A DNA stretch of 64,000 bases. Source: Roseibium sp. MMSF_3544 (GTDB taxonomy: Bacteria > Pseudomonadota > Alphaproteobacteria > Rhizobiales > Stappiaceae). A program made the position numbers and the translations under genes. Of the stretch, positions 34,178 through 43,914 are shown piece after piece. Location: NCBI RefSeq assembly GCF_030732845.1, contig NZ_JASHKA010000006.1, forward strand, positions 1 through 64,000. Direction: 5' to 3'. How positions within the stretch are numbered: the stretch's first letter is position 1; every line of letters begins with the position of its first letter. Below the pieces are notes generated by a model, which was not told where the DNA came from, searched no databases, and saw only the letters and a list, made by a program, of their open reading frames with translations.

Positions 34178-35089
34178 ATGCGTCGAGATTTACCGCCACT
34201 CCGTTCCTTGAGAGCGTTTGAAGCCGCTGCGCGGCATTTGAGTTTTGCGAAGGCCGCCAATGAGTTGGGCGTGACCCCGGGCGCGATCAGTCACCAGATC
34301 AAAGCTCTTGAGGAGTGGCTCGGGGCACCGGTCTTTCATCGTTTGACCCGCGCGCTCAGGCTCACCGACACGGGTGCTGCTGCTCTACCGCTCCTGACGG
34401 AGGGCTTTGACAGCCTTTCGGCAGGCGTGGCCCGCATGCGAAACCCGCGAAATGACAACGCGCTGGCCATCAGCGTCAGCCCGGGCTTCGGCTCGCTTTG
34501 GCTTGTTCCTCGCCTCGACACGTTTCGGCAGAAACATCCGGAGGTCGAATTGCGGATCGACGGCACGGATCGTCTCATCGACCTTGCCGGGGGCGAAGCC
34601 GATATCGCCATCCGCTACGGGCCGGGCGGCTACGAAGGCGTCCTGAGCGACCGTCTCTTTTCGATGCGCGCCACACCGGTGTGCAGCCCAGATCTACTGA
34701 GTGCCGGGCCGGCATTGAGATCGCCGCAAGACCTGAAGCATCACACGTTGCTGCACGTCGAGTGGAAGGAAGTTGAAGGCAGTTGGCGCATATGGCTCCT
34801 GGCAGCAGGCGCGCAAAACGTGGATCCCTTTGACGGCCCGCGTTTTACCAAGGAAGAAATGGCTGTACGCGCCGCGCTTGACGGGGAGGGTATCGCACTG
34901 GTCGGTGACCGGATGGCGGCAGACCATATTGCGTCAGGCCGTCTCGTGCGTCCCTTTGATGCCGAATTGAGTACGCCTCTTGTCTATGCATATTATCTGC
35001 TGCGGCCGAAGGCTTTGGCCGATTCACCGAAAGTGGCGAAGTTCCGAGACTGGCTTCTGGAACAGGTCGCCGGTGACGAAGTTGGATAG
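34178..35089 (+). CDS. LysR family (GcvA-like) transcriptional regulator
   Basis: A 303-residue LysR protein. The segment RRDLPPLRSLRAFEAAARHLSFAKAANELGVTPGAISHQIKALEEWLG is the classic GcvA-like N-terminus, which is why ATG 34178 is preferred; the frame is open from GTG 34127 and ATG 34169 is also possible. No strong ribosome site supports any of these. The effector domain ends at about residue 295. It is divergent from the EamA gene at 34044. Confidence 0.88.
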   Translation: MRRDLPPLRSLRAFEAAARHLSFAKAANELGVTPGAISHQIKALEEWLGAPVFHRLTRALRLTDTGAAALPLLTEGFDSLSAGVARMRNPRNDNALAISVSPGFGSLWLVPRLDTFRQKHPEVELRIDGTDRLIDLAGGEADIAIRYGPGGYEGVLSDRLFSMRATPVCSPDLLSAGPALRSPQDLKHHTLLHVEWKEVEGSWRIWLLAAGAQNVDPFDGPRFTKEEMAVRAALDGEGIALVGDRMAADHIASGRLVRPFDAELSTPLVYAYYLLRPKALADSPKVAKFRDWLLEQVAGDEVG

Positions 35090-35272
35090 GCGACTGCCAG
35101 GCAGCCTGCGCCGCATCGGGTGTTTTGGGTTCCTGGCTTCGCATTACTCCGCGCGCGACGGAGAACATCTTGTTTTGTGAAACCGCCGCTCAACGACATT
35201 CAGACAAAGACTGTTGTCAGGCCGCAAAAAAGACCCATGTGAATGAACGCATGAACAAGGGGCGCAGCGACA

Positions 35273-36202
35273 ATGGGAATGTTGGTCGACGGTAAGTGGG
35301 ACGATGCTGCGGATCAGTCTATGGTTTCCGGGACCTACCGCCGCGAAACAAGCAGCCTTGCGGACACCATCGACGATGAGGTCCTGCGGCTGATCGGCGA
35401 AGAGCGCGAGAGGTTCTATCTCGTGGCCTCCGCAAGCTGTCCGTGGTCACACGGTGCGGTCATTACGCTTGCGCTTTCTGAATTGGGCGAAACGATCCGG
35501 GTCCAATGGGCTGGTGGCCGAAGAATTGAGGGATACGGCTTGTTGCCAGGCGGGCCGATTCCGGGCCGTGCTGATGTCCAGCATGTTCACCAGTTTTATA
35601 CCAGGACGGTTCCTAACTTTACCGGACGTGCAACCGTTCCGATCCTTTGGGACGCGAAGGCAGGAAAAATTCTGTCCAACTCTTCCGTCAACATCATTGC
35701 GGCCATCGACGCAGTTGCCACCAATATCAATCTGCGTCCGGCCGGCAGACACGCTGAGCTCGAGGACCTGACACAATTCATTTTTGACGGTCTATCAAAT
35801 GCGGTCTACCGCGCCGGAAAGTCAGAGCGGCAAGACGAATATGACGAGGCGGTCGATACCGTGTTCAGGACGATGGACGCGCTCGAGGCCCGCTTGGCGG
35901 ATCAGAAATATCTCCTGGGCGATGGAATGACCCTGGCAGATGTCCGCCTGTTCGCGACGCTAGTGCGTTTCGATACGGTCTATGCAACGCATTTTCGCTG
36001 TACTCGAAAGCGTCTTATTGACTATCCGCTGCTGTGGCGTTTCACGCGCCGCATCTACCAGTTGCCGGGCATCAAGGAGACTGTGGACTTCGATGAGATC
36101 CGGTTCGGTTACTACATCAATGACGGAAGCCATAATCCGCATGGCATCATTGGTCAGCAGCCCGAAATTGATTGGGAGAGCCGTGAAGGGCTCGAGGACT
36201 GA
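35273..36202 (+). CDS. Glutathionyl-hydroquinone reductase-like glutathione transferase
   Basis: A 309-residue xi-class (ECM4/YqjG-type) glutathione transferase. The catalytic motif is SCPWSHG with Cys56-Pro-Trp. Family blocks are VPILWD, NSSVNIIAAID and, in the C-terminal domain, LFATLVRFDTVYATHFRCTRKRLIDYP. These enzymes reduce S-glutathionyl-hydroquinones using glutathione and recycle quinone adducts from aromatic catabolism. The enzyme is a single-gene unit between a LysR gene and a TetR gene; the 154 bp behind it show nothing. Confidence 0.87.
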   Translation: MGMLVDGKWDDAADQSMVSGTYRRETSSLADTIDDEVLRLIGEERERFYLVASASCPWSHGAVITLALSELGETIRVQWAGGRRIEGYGLLPGGPIPGRADVQHVHQFYTRTVPNFTGRATVPILWDAKAGKILSNSSVNIIAAIDAVATNINLRPAGRHAELEDLTQFIFDGLSNAVYRAGKSERQDEYDEAVDTVFRTMDALEARLADQKYLLGDGMTLADVRLFATLVRFDTVYATHFRCTRKRLIDYPLLWRFTRRIYQLPGIKETVDFDEIRFGYYINDGSHNPHGIIGQQPEIDWESREGLED

Positions 36203-36356
36203 CAGCCATTCCGTGAATTTGCAGTAGCAACAAGACGGCCTGTTACGGTCCCGCGTTTTCCAGCGTTAGCGAAGTCGCTCACGTCCAGTTGCGTATCATC
36301 AACTCAAGGCTGGCATTGCTTCGGCCATTGACCGTCATCCGGGCGGACAGCCGCTG

Positions 36357-36932
36357 TCATTCTGAAACGGAAAGCGTCAGGTCCGTCAGCATGTCCGCCG
36401 TGTCTTCAAGATCGAGCGGCACAGACCGTCCGGTGATCGAATAGCCTTCAAAAAACGGGATCAGCAGGGACTGGACACGCGCGCGGCCGGTATCATCCAG
36501 GCCATCCGGGAATGCAAAATTGACCATTACATCGGCGAAAGTCCGGTAGTAGTCGATCAGACACTGGTCGATCATCTCGTTCCTGCTGGAAATCGCCCAG
36601 ATCTCGCGAAATGCGCGGCACATATCGGAGATCTCCTGGCCATGGGCCAGACCGGAAAGCGCAAGAAAGCGAACACGTTCACGAGCGCCTGCAGCTTCGC
36701 TCTGCTGCGTCAGCTTCATCAGTGTTGCGGTACATTCCTCGAAGTAGCGGGCCACCATGGCCACGAGCACGTCGTCTTTCGATTTGAAGTAATATTGCAC
36801 ATTGCTGAGCCGCATGCCGGCACGCTCCGCGAGCTTGCGAAGGGTGAGCCCGGCATCCCCCGTCTCGATGAGCAGCTTCAATGCGCAATCGAGGATGAGA
36901 ATTTCCTTGGGCGATCGGGTTTGGGCGGTAAT
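36357..36932 (-). CDS. TetR family regulator with an apparent ATT start codon
   Basis: The conserved TetR N-terminus begins before the first usual start. From TTG 36881 the protein would lack helix 1. Extending to ATT 36932 gives ITAQTRSPKEILILDCALKLLIETGDAGLTLRKLAERAGM, a normal helix 1 and helix-turn-helix, with AAGAGGAA six bases upstream (36939-36946) and a stop codon not far beyond. The result is a 191-residue regulator ending LTDLTLSVSE. ATT is a permitted but rare bacterial initiator. A sequencing error changing ATG to ATT is the main alternative. It diverges from the haloalkane dehalogenase gene across strong palindromes. Confidence 0.78.
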   Translation of the reverse strand: MTAQTRSPKEILILDCALKLLIETGDAGLTLRKLAERAGMRLSNVQYYFKSKDDVLVAMVARYFEECTATLMKLTQQSEAAGARERVRFLALSGLAHGQEISDMCRAFREIWAISSRNEMIDQCLIDYYRTFADVMVNFAFPDGLDDTGRARVQSLLIPFFEGYSITGRSVPLDLEDTADMLTDLTLSVSE

Positions 36933-37015
36933 CGCTTGTTCCTCTTCAACTTTTCTGATGCGAGGCGATTATGCCCCGCCGGTTTCCCAACAACAATCAG
37001 AATATAGGCTTGACG

Positions 37016-37983
<968 letters not shown>

Positions 37984-38030
37984 AGTCGCCGACACCACGT
38001 TCCAAATGAAGAAGACACCAGGAAATCATC

Positions 38031-38849
38031 ATGTCATCTGAGATACTTGTCATCGGTGCGTCCGGAAAAACGGGCAAGAGAGTGGTCCAGCGTCTTGAAG
38101 CGCGTGGATTGGGAGTGCGTCACGGGACCCGCCGAAGTCAGATCCCCTTTGACTGGGAGAAGCCCGAAACCTGGCAGGCGTCTCTTGCAGGAATGAGAAC
38201 GGCTTATGTCGCCTATTCCCCGGATCTTGCGGTGCCCTCCGCGCACGCCGTAATTGCGGCATTCGTGGAGAAAGCGGAGCAGGCTGGTTTGCGGCGCGTT
38301 GTGCTGCTTTCTGAACGCAATGAAGCACGCGCACAAGCCTGCGAAAAGCTGGTGATTGAGTCCTCCCTGGAATGGACGATCCTGCGGCCCAGCTGGTTCA
38401 TGCAAAACTTCAACGAGGGCGGCTTCCTCGATGGCGTTATGAGCGGCGAAGTGTCCGCCCCGGACTCCGGCGCCCCCGAGCCCTGGGTTGATCTCGATGA
38501 TGTTGCCGACGTGGCGGTGGCCGCGCTCCTGGATGACAATCACATTGGAAAGATATACGAAATCACCGGCCCCGAACTGCTGACCTGGAGCGAAGCGGTG
38601 GACTGCATTGCCGAGGTCAGCGGGCGGGAGGTGTCCTACAGAACCGTCACGCCGCAAGAATTCGAAGGCACACTGATTGCCGAAGGCTTTCCGAAGGATG
38701 GCGCGAGTTTTGTTGCCACGCTTGTTGCCGAGATTCTCGACGGCAAGAACGCAAGCACTTCGGACGGTCTGCAACGCGCCCTTGGCCGCGAACCAAGAAG
38801 CTTTGCCCGGTTTGCAGCAGATGCGTATGCCACGGGCAGCTGGAAGTAG
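38031..38849 (+). CDS. NmrA-like NAD(P)-binding protein (atypical SDR)
   Basis: A 272-residue atypical short-chain dehydrogenase. The cofactor loop is VIGASGKTGKR (residues 7-17), followed by a shortened second strand, LSERNEARAQACEKLVIESSLEWTILRPSWFMQNF and a C-terminal EITGPELLTWSEAVDCIAEVSGR segment. The canonical YxxxK pair is absent, so a quinone- or NADPH-sensing or azoreductase-like role is likely. It is probably co-transcribed with the dehalogenase and may handle or sense its product (inference). Confidence 0.85.
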   Translation: MSSEILVIGASGKTGKRVVQRLEARGLGVRHGTRRSQIPFDWEKPETWQASLAGMRTAYVAYSPDLAVPSAHAVIAAFVEKAEQAGLRRVVLLSERNEARAQACEKLVIESSLEWTILRPSWFMQNFNEGGFLDGVMSGEVSAPDSGAPEPWVDLDDVADVAVAALLDDNHIGKIYEITGPELLTWSEAVDCIAEVSGREVSYRTVTPQEFEGTLIAEGFPKDGASFVATLVAEILDGKNASTSDGLQRALGREPRSFARFAADAYATGSWK

Positions 38850-38978
38850 GTCAAATCCATCGCCGCCCGCTGAGCGAACACCGAAGCACGAGCAGATCCC
38901 CATTTTGGCGTGATTGTTCAAGAACGGGCACCTGAAGGCTCCTAGTTGCCTACCAGCAACAGCAAACCGGAGCCTGCC

Positions 38979-39437
38979 ATGTCCTTCACGCTTAATGGTC
39001 AAACACATGACATTCCCGATGACTGGCGCGAGGAGACCTTGTTGGTCCTCTTGCGCGAGCATTTCAATCTTGTGGGCGCGAAGTTCGGCTGCGGGGTTGG
39101 CCTTTGTGGGGCATGCACGGTGATCGTCGATGGCGTTGCAACGCGGTCCTGCATCACGCTTGCACGCGACGTTGATGGTGGCACCGTCCGAACCGTCGAA
39201 GGTCTTGCCGGTGAAGACGATCTGCATCCGGTCCAACAGGCCTGGCTCGATCTATCCGTTCCGCAATGCGGATTTTGTCAGGCGGGTCAAATCATGTCCG
39301 CTGTCGCACTGCTGGAAAACCGATCGCGACCGAGCGAAGCCGAAATTGAAGAAGCGATGGACGGTAATCTCTGCCGATGCGGCACATACCCGCGCATTCG
39401 CGCCGCGATCGCCCGCCTGGTGGAGGCGAGCATATGA
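38979..39437 (+). CDS. iorA: 2Fe-2S small subunit of a molybdenum hydroxylase (IorA-like)
   Basis: A 152-residue protein with two [2Fe-2S] clusters. The plant-type cluster uses Cys38, Cys43, Cys46 and Cys58 (FGCGVGLCGAC...C); the second uses Cys97, Cys100, Cys132 and Cys134 (CGFCQ and LCRCGTY). ATG 38979 has CCGGAG upstream. It passes electrons from the molybdenum centre of the overlapping large subunit. There is no FAD subunit gene, matching two-subunit isoquinoline 1-oxidoreductase or aldehyde dehydrogenase systems that use a c-type cytochrome or quinone. It lacks a signal peptide and would be co-exported with its partner. Confidence 0.9.
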   Translation: MSFTLNGQTHDIPDDWREETLLVLLREHFNLVGAKFGCGVGLCGACTVIVDGVATRSCITLARDVDGGTVRTVEGLAGEDDLHPVQQAWLDLSVPQCGFCQAGQIMSAVALLENRSRPSEAEIEEAMDGNLCRCGTYPRIRAAIARLVEASI

Positions 39438-41494
39438 AGCGGAGAACGTTCTTGGCTGGCGTTGGGGGCGGGATTTTCGCGCTGATAGGCGCCGGAACAC
39501 TTGTTTATTCTCAGATCCCCGTCATCCCAAAGCGCCCTGAGCCGGATGCCAAAACCGCAATCGGCTGGATCTCTTTCAATAACAACCGCTTCAGCCTGAC
39601 CCTGCCGCGTGTCGAGATGGGGCAGAACATTGCGACCGGCCTCAAACAGATCGCGTGCACCGAACTCGGTGCTGACTGGGATAGGGTTGACGTGGCGTTT
39701 CACGACACCGGTATGGATCGGGTCAAGGCAACGGTCGGCAGCGAAAGCATGATGTTGTTCGCCGAACCTCTGGCGCAAGCTTGTGCGTCTCTCAGAGACG
39801 CTCTGGAAGCGGGGCGGGACAGCGGCGAGATTGCTGTCACGCCCCGGCCGGGGTCAGAGCTTCGGGCGATGAAAAAATGTGGCTACATCGGCAGGTCACC
39901 TGAAATCGTTCAGGGGCAGGACATCGTGACAGGCCGGCCGCTTTATGCAGGTGACGTCATGCGATCAGGCCAGCTGTTCGGCCGGGTCTTGAGGGCGCCA
40001 GAATCTGTCGAGCGTTCGACACGTCCGCTTTCCTGGAACGCGGATGATGCACGGACGGTTCCAGGCTTTGTTGCAATCGTGGAAGATTGCGGACCGGCGA
40101 TAGGCAAGGCCCAGGGCCTAGGCATCGTTGCAGAGCGGTCGGGCGCTTTGGACGCGATTGCTGAGGCCCTTGCTGTCAGCTGGGACGTCACCGGGACGCC
40201 AGAGAATGTCGACATTCAGGAGACGATAGACATCGATGCCAACCTTGCCGCCGGTGGCCTGCCACATAGCGTGCTGGATGGTGTGCCGGAAGACGGGAAA
40301 TATGACGTGGATCAGCGCCTTGATGTGCCGCTTGCCGCGCACAGTCCCATAGAGCCACGGGTTGCCGTTGCGGAGTGGCAAGGCGGGGCCCTGACGGTCT
40401 GGTCCGGGACTCAGGATGCCTTTTATGTGCGTGATGTGCTTCTGGATGCGTTTGGCGCGGATGGTGTGACCTTGCAATCCATGCGTGTCGGCGGCGGTTT
40501 TGGGGGTAAAGTCAGTGCAACGGTTGAGCTGGAAGCGGCGGCGCTGGCCCGCGGGGTGGGGGCTCCGGTCAAGGTCCAGTGGACCCGCGCCCAGGAGTTC
40601 ACCTTGGGTTATCATCGCCCACCGGCCTCTCACCGGGTCAGGGCGCGCGTCTTTGACGGCAAGGTAACCGACTGGGATCACGGACAAGTCTCGTCGCACA
40701 TATTCTTCACCTCTGCGGTCGCGCCAAAATGGATGCAGCGGGCGACCGATGCGCTGATCGGCGATGACGGCGTTGCCCGCGGGATGGTTCCGCCCTACGC
40801 GCTGGGCCGCGCGCGAGCGGCATATGACGTGAAGCGCCTGGCCGTGCACACGGCAGCATGGAGAGGCCTCGGTGCGGGGCCGAATGGTCTTGCCATCGAG
40901 TGCGCCATGGATGAGGCCGCGCGAGTGGCGAACGAGGATCCGCTTGAGTTTCGTTTGAAACACATTGACGACCGGCTTCTGAGAGCGGTTTTGCAGCGGG
41001 TGGCTGAGATTTCGGATTGGGAACACCCTCCCTGTTACGAAGATGGCCTTCGAAAGGGGCGCGGCATAGCGTGCGGGATCTACAAAGGCACGAGTTATGC
41101 CGCCGTCGTCGCCGACGTCGCGGTTGAAGACAACGGCGCGACCAAGGTTGAAAAGCTCTGGTGTGCCCACGACTGCGGCATGGTGGTGAATCCCGATCAG
41201 GTGCGCGCCCAATGTGAAGGCAATCTCGCCTGGAGCATCGGCATGATCTTCACCGACAATTTGCCGACCGACAAAGGCGTTGTAATGGCCCAGACTTTCA
41301 TAGATGCCCCAATCCCCCGCAACAGCGATGTCCCGGACATGGTGATCGAACTTGTCGAAAGTGCGCGAGCACCGCAAGGTGCCGGGGAAACCGCGATTGT
41401 TGCCGGTCCCGCCGCCATTGCCAATGCGATCCGGGCGGCGACAGGGGTGAGAATTGAGCAGTTTCCGCTTAAACAAGGGGACCTGGCCGTTTGA
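39434..41494 (+). CDS. iorB: Tat-exported molybdopterin-binding large subunit (IorB-like)
   Basis: A 686-residue xanthine-oxidase-family catalytic subunit that hydroxylates N-heterocycles or aldehydes. The N-terminus MKRRTFLAGVGGGIFALIGAG is a twin-arginine signal or anchor. Molybdopterin motifs are seen in GGGFGGK (~residue 355), AWRGLGAGPNG and the catalytic-glutamate segment APQGAGETAIVAGPAAIANAI near the end. The ATG overlaps the small-subunit stop by ATGA. It is shorter than many IorB proteins. No XdhC-type maturation gene is in the window. The substrate is not predictable; the neighbouring glutathionyl-hydroquinone reductase and dehalogenase hint at xenobiotic aromatics (inference). Confidence 0.88.
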   Translation: MKRRTFLAGVGGGIFALIGAGTLVYSQIPVIPKRPEPDAKTAIGWISFNNNRFSLTLPRVEMGQNIATGLKQIACTELGADWDRVDVAFHDTGMDRVKATVGSESMMLFAEPLAQACASLRDALEAGRDSGEIAVTPRPGSELRAMKKCGYIGRSPEIVQGQDIVTGRPLYAGDVMRSGQLFGRVLRAPESVERSTRPLSWNADDARTVPGFVAIVEDCGPAIGKAQGLGIVAERSGALDAIAEALAVSWDVTGTPENVDIQETIDIDANLAAGGLPHSVLDGVPEDGKYDVDQRLDVPLAAHSPIEPRVAVAEWQGGALTVWSGTQDAFYVRDVLLDAFGADGVTLQSMRVGGGFGGKVSATVELEAAALARGVGAPVKVQWTRAQEFTLGYHRPPASHRVRARVFDGKVTDWDHGQVSSHIFFTSAVAPKWMQRATDALIGDDGVARGMVPPYALGRARAAYDVKRLAVHTAAWRGLGAGPNGLAIECAMDEAARVANEDPLEFRLKHIDDRLLRAVLQRVAEISDWEHPPCYEDGLRKGRGIACGIYKGTSYAAVVADVAVEDNGATKVEKLWCAHDCGMVVNPDQVRAQCEGNLAWSIGMIFTDNLPTDKGVVMAQTFIDAPIPRNSDVPDMVIELVESARAPQGAGETAIVAGPAAIANAIRAATGVRIEQFPLKQGDLAV

Positions 41495-42405
41495 CTTCAG
41501 CCGACGAAGATTTTGCCTCTGCTGCGATGATGCGCCTCGTCGCGATGGGTCTTGCGAACCAGGGAATTTCTGTCCCGATGGCTGCGCCTACAGGTGCGCA
41601 TGTTCGGCGCGGAACCAAGCGAGATCTTCTGGACCGCGTCTTGCAGGACCACGGCCCGAAGGCAATCCTCGCCATCTCGGACGCCGTGCCACAGATGCCG
41701 CCCGAACCCGTTGTCCTCGCGTTGCGAAAAGCGGTAAGTCTCGCAGACCTTCTCGACCGATGGGCCCGGCTGGAAACCTTCAGTCACGGACGTCATCGCG
41801 TGGACACAGTCCAGGTCAGTCCGGACAGTTTTCAACTCCATCATGTCGCCAGAGACAACGGGCCTCCGCCATCCGCGGTCGAAAGTTTGCTGGTCTTTGG
41901 GCTGATCGCACGACTTTGCGAAGACCTTGGTGCCGAGCCCGTGACACTCAAAGATGAAGGTGGCAACTTCTGGCGCCAGGACGGTGTCTGGTCGGAACAT
42001 GTGCTCAATCAATCCGTTGGTCGTGCCACGCTCAGTGCACGGTTCCCGGATCGGCTGGATGGTTTCTCGAAAACCGATCATCAGGACCCCAACGTGCTGC
42101 GGCAAGCCATTGCAGAAGATCCACTCAGGCGCTGGACGTTAAAGTCGCTGGCTCAATACGCGGCAACCTCCGAACGGACTTTGCAACGGCGCATGGCCAG
42201 CCAATCGACCAGCTTTTCCAGGATCCTTTTCGAAGCCCGCCTCCAGATTGCGGCCGATCACCTGTGCGCTGAAGACGGGCCCGGACTTGCCGAAATCGGA
42301 TTTCTTTCCGGCTACGCCGACCAGGCTCACTTTGCCCGGTCGTTCAAGCAAGGTGTTGGAACAACACCGAAAAAATACCGGGAAGCGTTTCAGCAGAAAT
42401 CGTAA
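41491..42405 (+). CDS. AraC family transcriptional regulator
   Basis: A 304-residue regulator with a C-terminal double helix-turn-helix (about 200-300): LKSLAQYAATSERTLQRRMASQSTSFSRILFEARLQIAADHLC then LAEIGFLSGYADQAHFARSFKQGVGTTPKKYRE. The N-terminal domain is of unknown ligand. The chosen TTG 41491 overlaps the large-subunit stop by TTGA; ATG 41527 is an alternative start that would remove 12 residues. Position and overlap indicate it regulates or co-senses with the IorAB-type enzyme. Confidence 0.87.
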   Translation: MTSADEDFASAAMMRLVAMGLANQGISVPMAAPTGAHVRRGTKRDLLDRVLQDHGPKAILAISDAVPQMPPEPVVLALRKAVSLADLLDRWARLETFSHGRHRVDTVQVSPDSFQLHHVARDNGPPPSAVESLLVFGLIARLCEDLGAEPVTLKDEGGNFWRQDGVWSEHVLNQSVGRATLSARFPDRLDGFSKTDHQDPNVLRQAIAEDPLRRWTLKSLAQYAATSERTLQRRMASQSTSFSRILFEARLQIAADHLCAEDGPGLAEIGFLSGYADQAHFARSFKQGVGTTPKKYREAFQQKS

Positions 42406-42534
42406 AACGACCACCCGCAGACATGGCGTTTTGGACCAACGCCCAATCGGCGGGTGCGCCCGTGGTCTCAGTTCTTTTTGCTGCTGGTCGCTTCGCCGGA
42501 CGTGTCTGCACCTGCGCGTCCCTGCACGCAAGTA

Positions 42535-43764
42535 TCAGTCTGTCTCCTTTAAAAAATCGCTGACGGTCTCTTCCCAGAGGTTTGGAACGAAGAGGGCCCA
42601 GTGGCCGTTTCCATGACCCGGGACTTTGACGACGTGAAGTCGATGGTCGGTGCCAAGCTCTTCCATTTCAGCAAGGTATGTTTTCGAATAGGCGACGCTG
42701 TAGAAAGGATCTTCTTCGCCGTAGATCGACAAGACAGGTCCGTCAAAGGCCCCAATTCGCCTGAAGAGTGTCGGATTGGTCTCCGGATCCCCCCAGTTTT
42801 CGCTGACCCAGCCACCAACAAAGTTGAGCACGCCCGAAAAGGCCTGCGGCTTATGGCCGGCCTGCAAAATGGCGACGACCCCGCCACGGGACATGCCGCC
42901 AAGCAGGGTCTTGCCATCGTCGACATCCGCGCGGCGCTTCAGTGCAGTTAACGCGGCATCGGCATCCACCAACGCTCTGTCGGCTCCGGGCAATGACACT
43001 GCAGCTTCAGGTGAATAGCCCTTTGAACGGTCTTCGGCGAAACCTTCATCGTAGAGGCCGTCAGAGCCACCTCGGCCGCGTCTTTGAGGGAAGGCGACCA
43101 GCCAGCCTTTCTCGTTCAAGATGTCGGCAAGCCAGTCCGCAGACCAAACCTGGTCAAATGCCCTGGGGTTCTTGCCGGATCCCGTGGACCCGTGATGGAT
43201 CATCGCGAGCGGAAAAGGGCCCGGCCCATCCGGGCGAAAGAGGACAGTGGCAAGGCGCACGTTCCGACCGTCTTCGACCAAATCGGTTTTCAGGAATTCA
43301 ACACTGCCGATCGTAAACCAGTCGCTTTTCGGAGACGCAAGAAGCTCTGCGAGGTCCTGGCGCTGCAACACCGCAAAGCCCTTGTTGCCGTCGAAGACAC
43401 CGCGAATGCGACCGGACGCAGACAGCGAGTAGCGCGCGGGGAAACCGCCGTCGTCAAACTGGAGCGTGTCTCCTTCAACTTGCGCTTTCCGTCTGAACCA
43501 GCGGCCGGAATTGTGCGGGTCCCGGCCGACGGCATAGACAACGTCCGCGCGCCCGTCATCGCTGACGTTTTCGACGATAAGAATATGGTTTTTGCGCTCG
43601 TCCCACTTTCCAGTCCAGGTTCCCAGGAAAGGGCTCTTCGCCGAGGACGGTGAAACAACATTGTCCGGCAGGGGAACATCGCCAACGAACACCTTTTCCT
43701 GTGCATTGGACTGAATGACGAGCAGAAGCAGAGCTGCGCAGACCAGCAACGCGCTTCTAAGCAT
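42535..43764 (-). CDS. Exported dienelactone hydrolase-like alpha/beta hydrolase with N-terminal beta domain
   Basis: A 409-residue exported hydrolase. ATG 43764 is chosen because it opens directly on a signal peptide (MLRSALLVCAALLLLVIQSNA); the frame stays open to 43860. After the signal comes a roughly 120-residue region (GTWTGKWDERKNHILIVENVSDDGRADVVYAVG) that looks like a lipocalin-type domain. The hydrolase domain follows from about 170: HHGSTGSG, nucleophile elbow GGMSRGG (Ser), acid in YGEEDPFY and His in VKVPGHGNGHW. Substrate unknown. It is monocistronic and converges on the AraC gene. Confidence 0.83.
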   Translation of the reverse strand: MLRSALLVCAALLLLVIQSNAQEKVFVGDVPLPDNVVSPSSAKSPFLGTWTGKWDERKNHILIVENVSDDGRADVVYAVGRDPHNSGRWFRRKAQVEGDTLQFDDGGFPARYSLSASGRIRGVFDGNKGFAVLQRQDLAELLASPKSDWFTIGSVEFLKTDLVEDGRNVRLATVLFRPDGPGPFPLAMIHHGSTGSGKNPRAFDQVWSADWLADILNEKGWLVAFPQRRGRGGSDGLYDEGFAEDRSKGYSPEAAVSLPGADRALVDADAALTALKRRADVDDGKTLLGGMSRGGVVAILQAGHKPQAFSGVLNFVGGWVSENWGDPETNPTLFRRIGAFDGPVLSIYGEEDPFYSVAYSKTYLAEMEELGTDHRLHVVKVPGHGNGHWALFVPNLWEETVSDFLKETD

Positions 43765-43914
43765 CCCAAAACACAGTCTCGCTTCGTGTTGTCCCATATG
43801 CGCAGCCAGATCAAGTTGGCGACAAATTTCCCAGAAATCGGTTCTTGATCTTTCTACCACAGGCTGCGTTCGCGAAGACAGATATGTGCCGGCAACGCTC
43901 CGCAGAGGAGGGCA

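Noticed and set aside
38034..39236. 400-residue minus-strand frame over the NmrA-like and IorA genes
   Set aside because: Spans two real genes and their gap on the opposite strand; no motif.
40118..41476. 452-residue minus-strand frame inside the IorB-like gene
   Set aside because: Complement of a gene with clear molybdopterin motifs; composition typical of a shadow frame.
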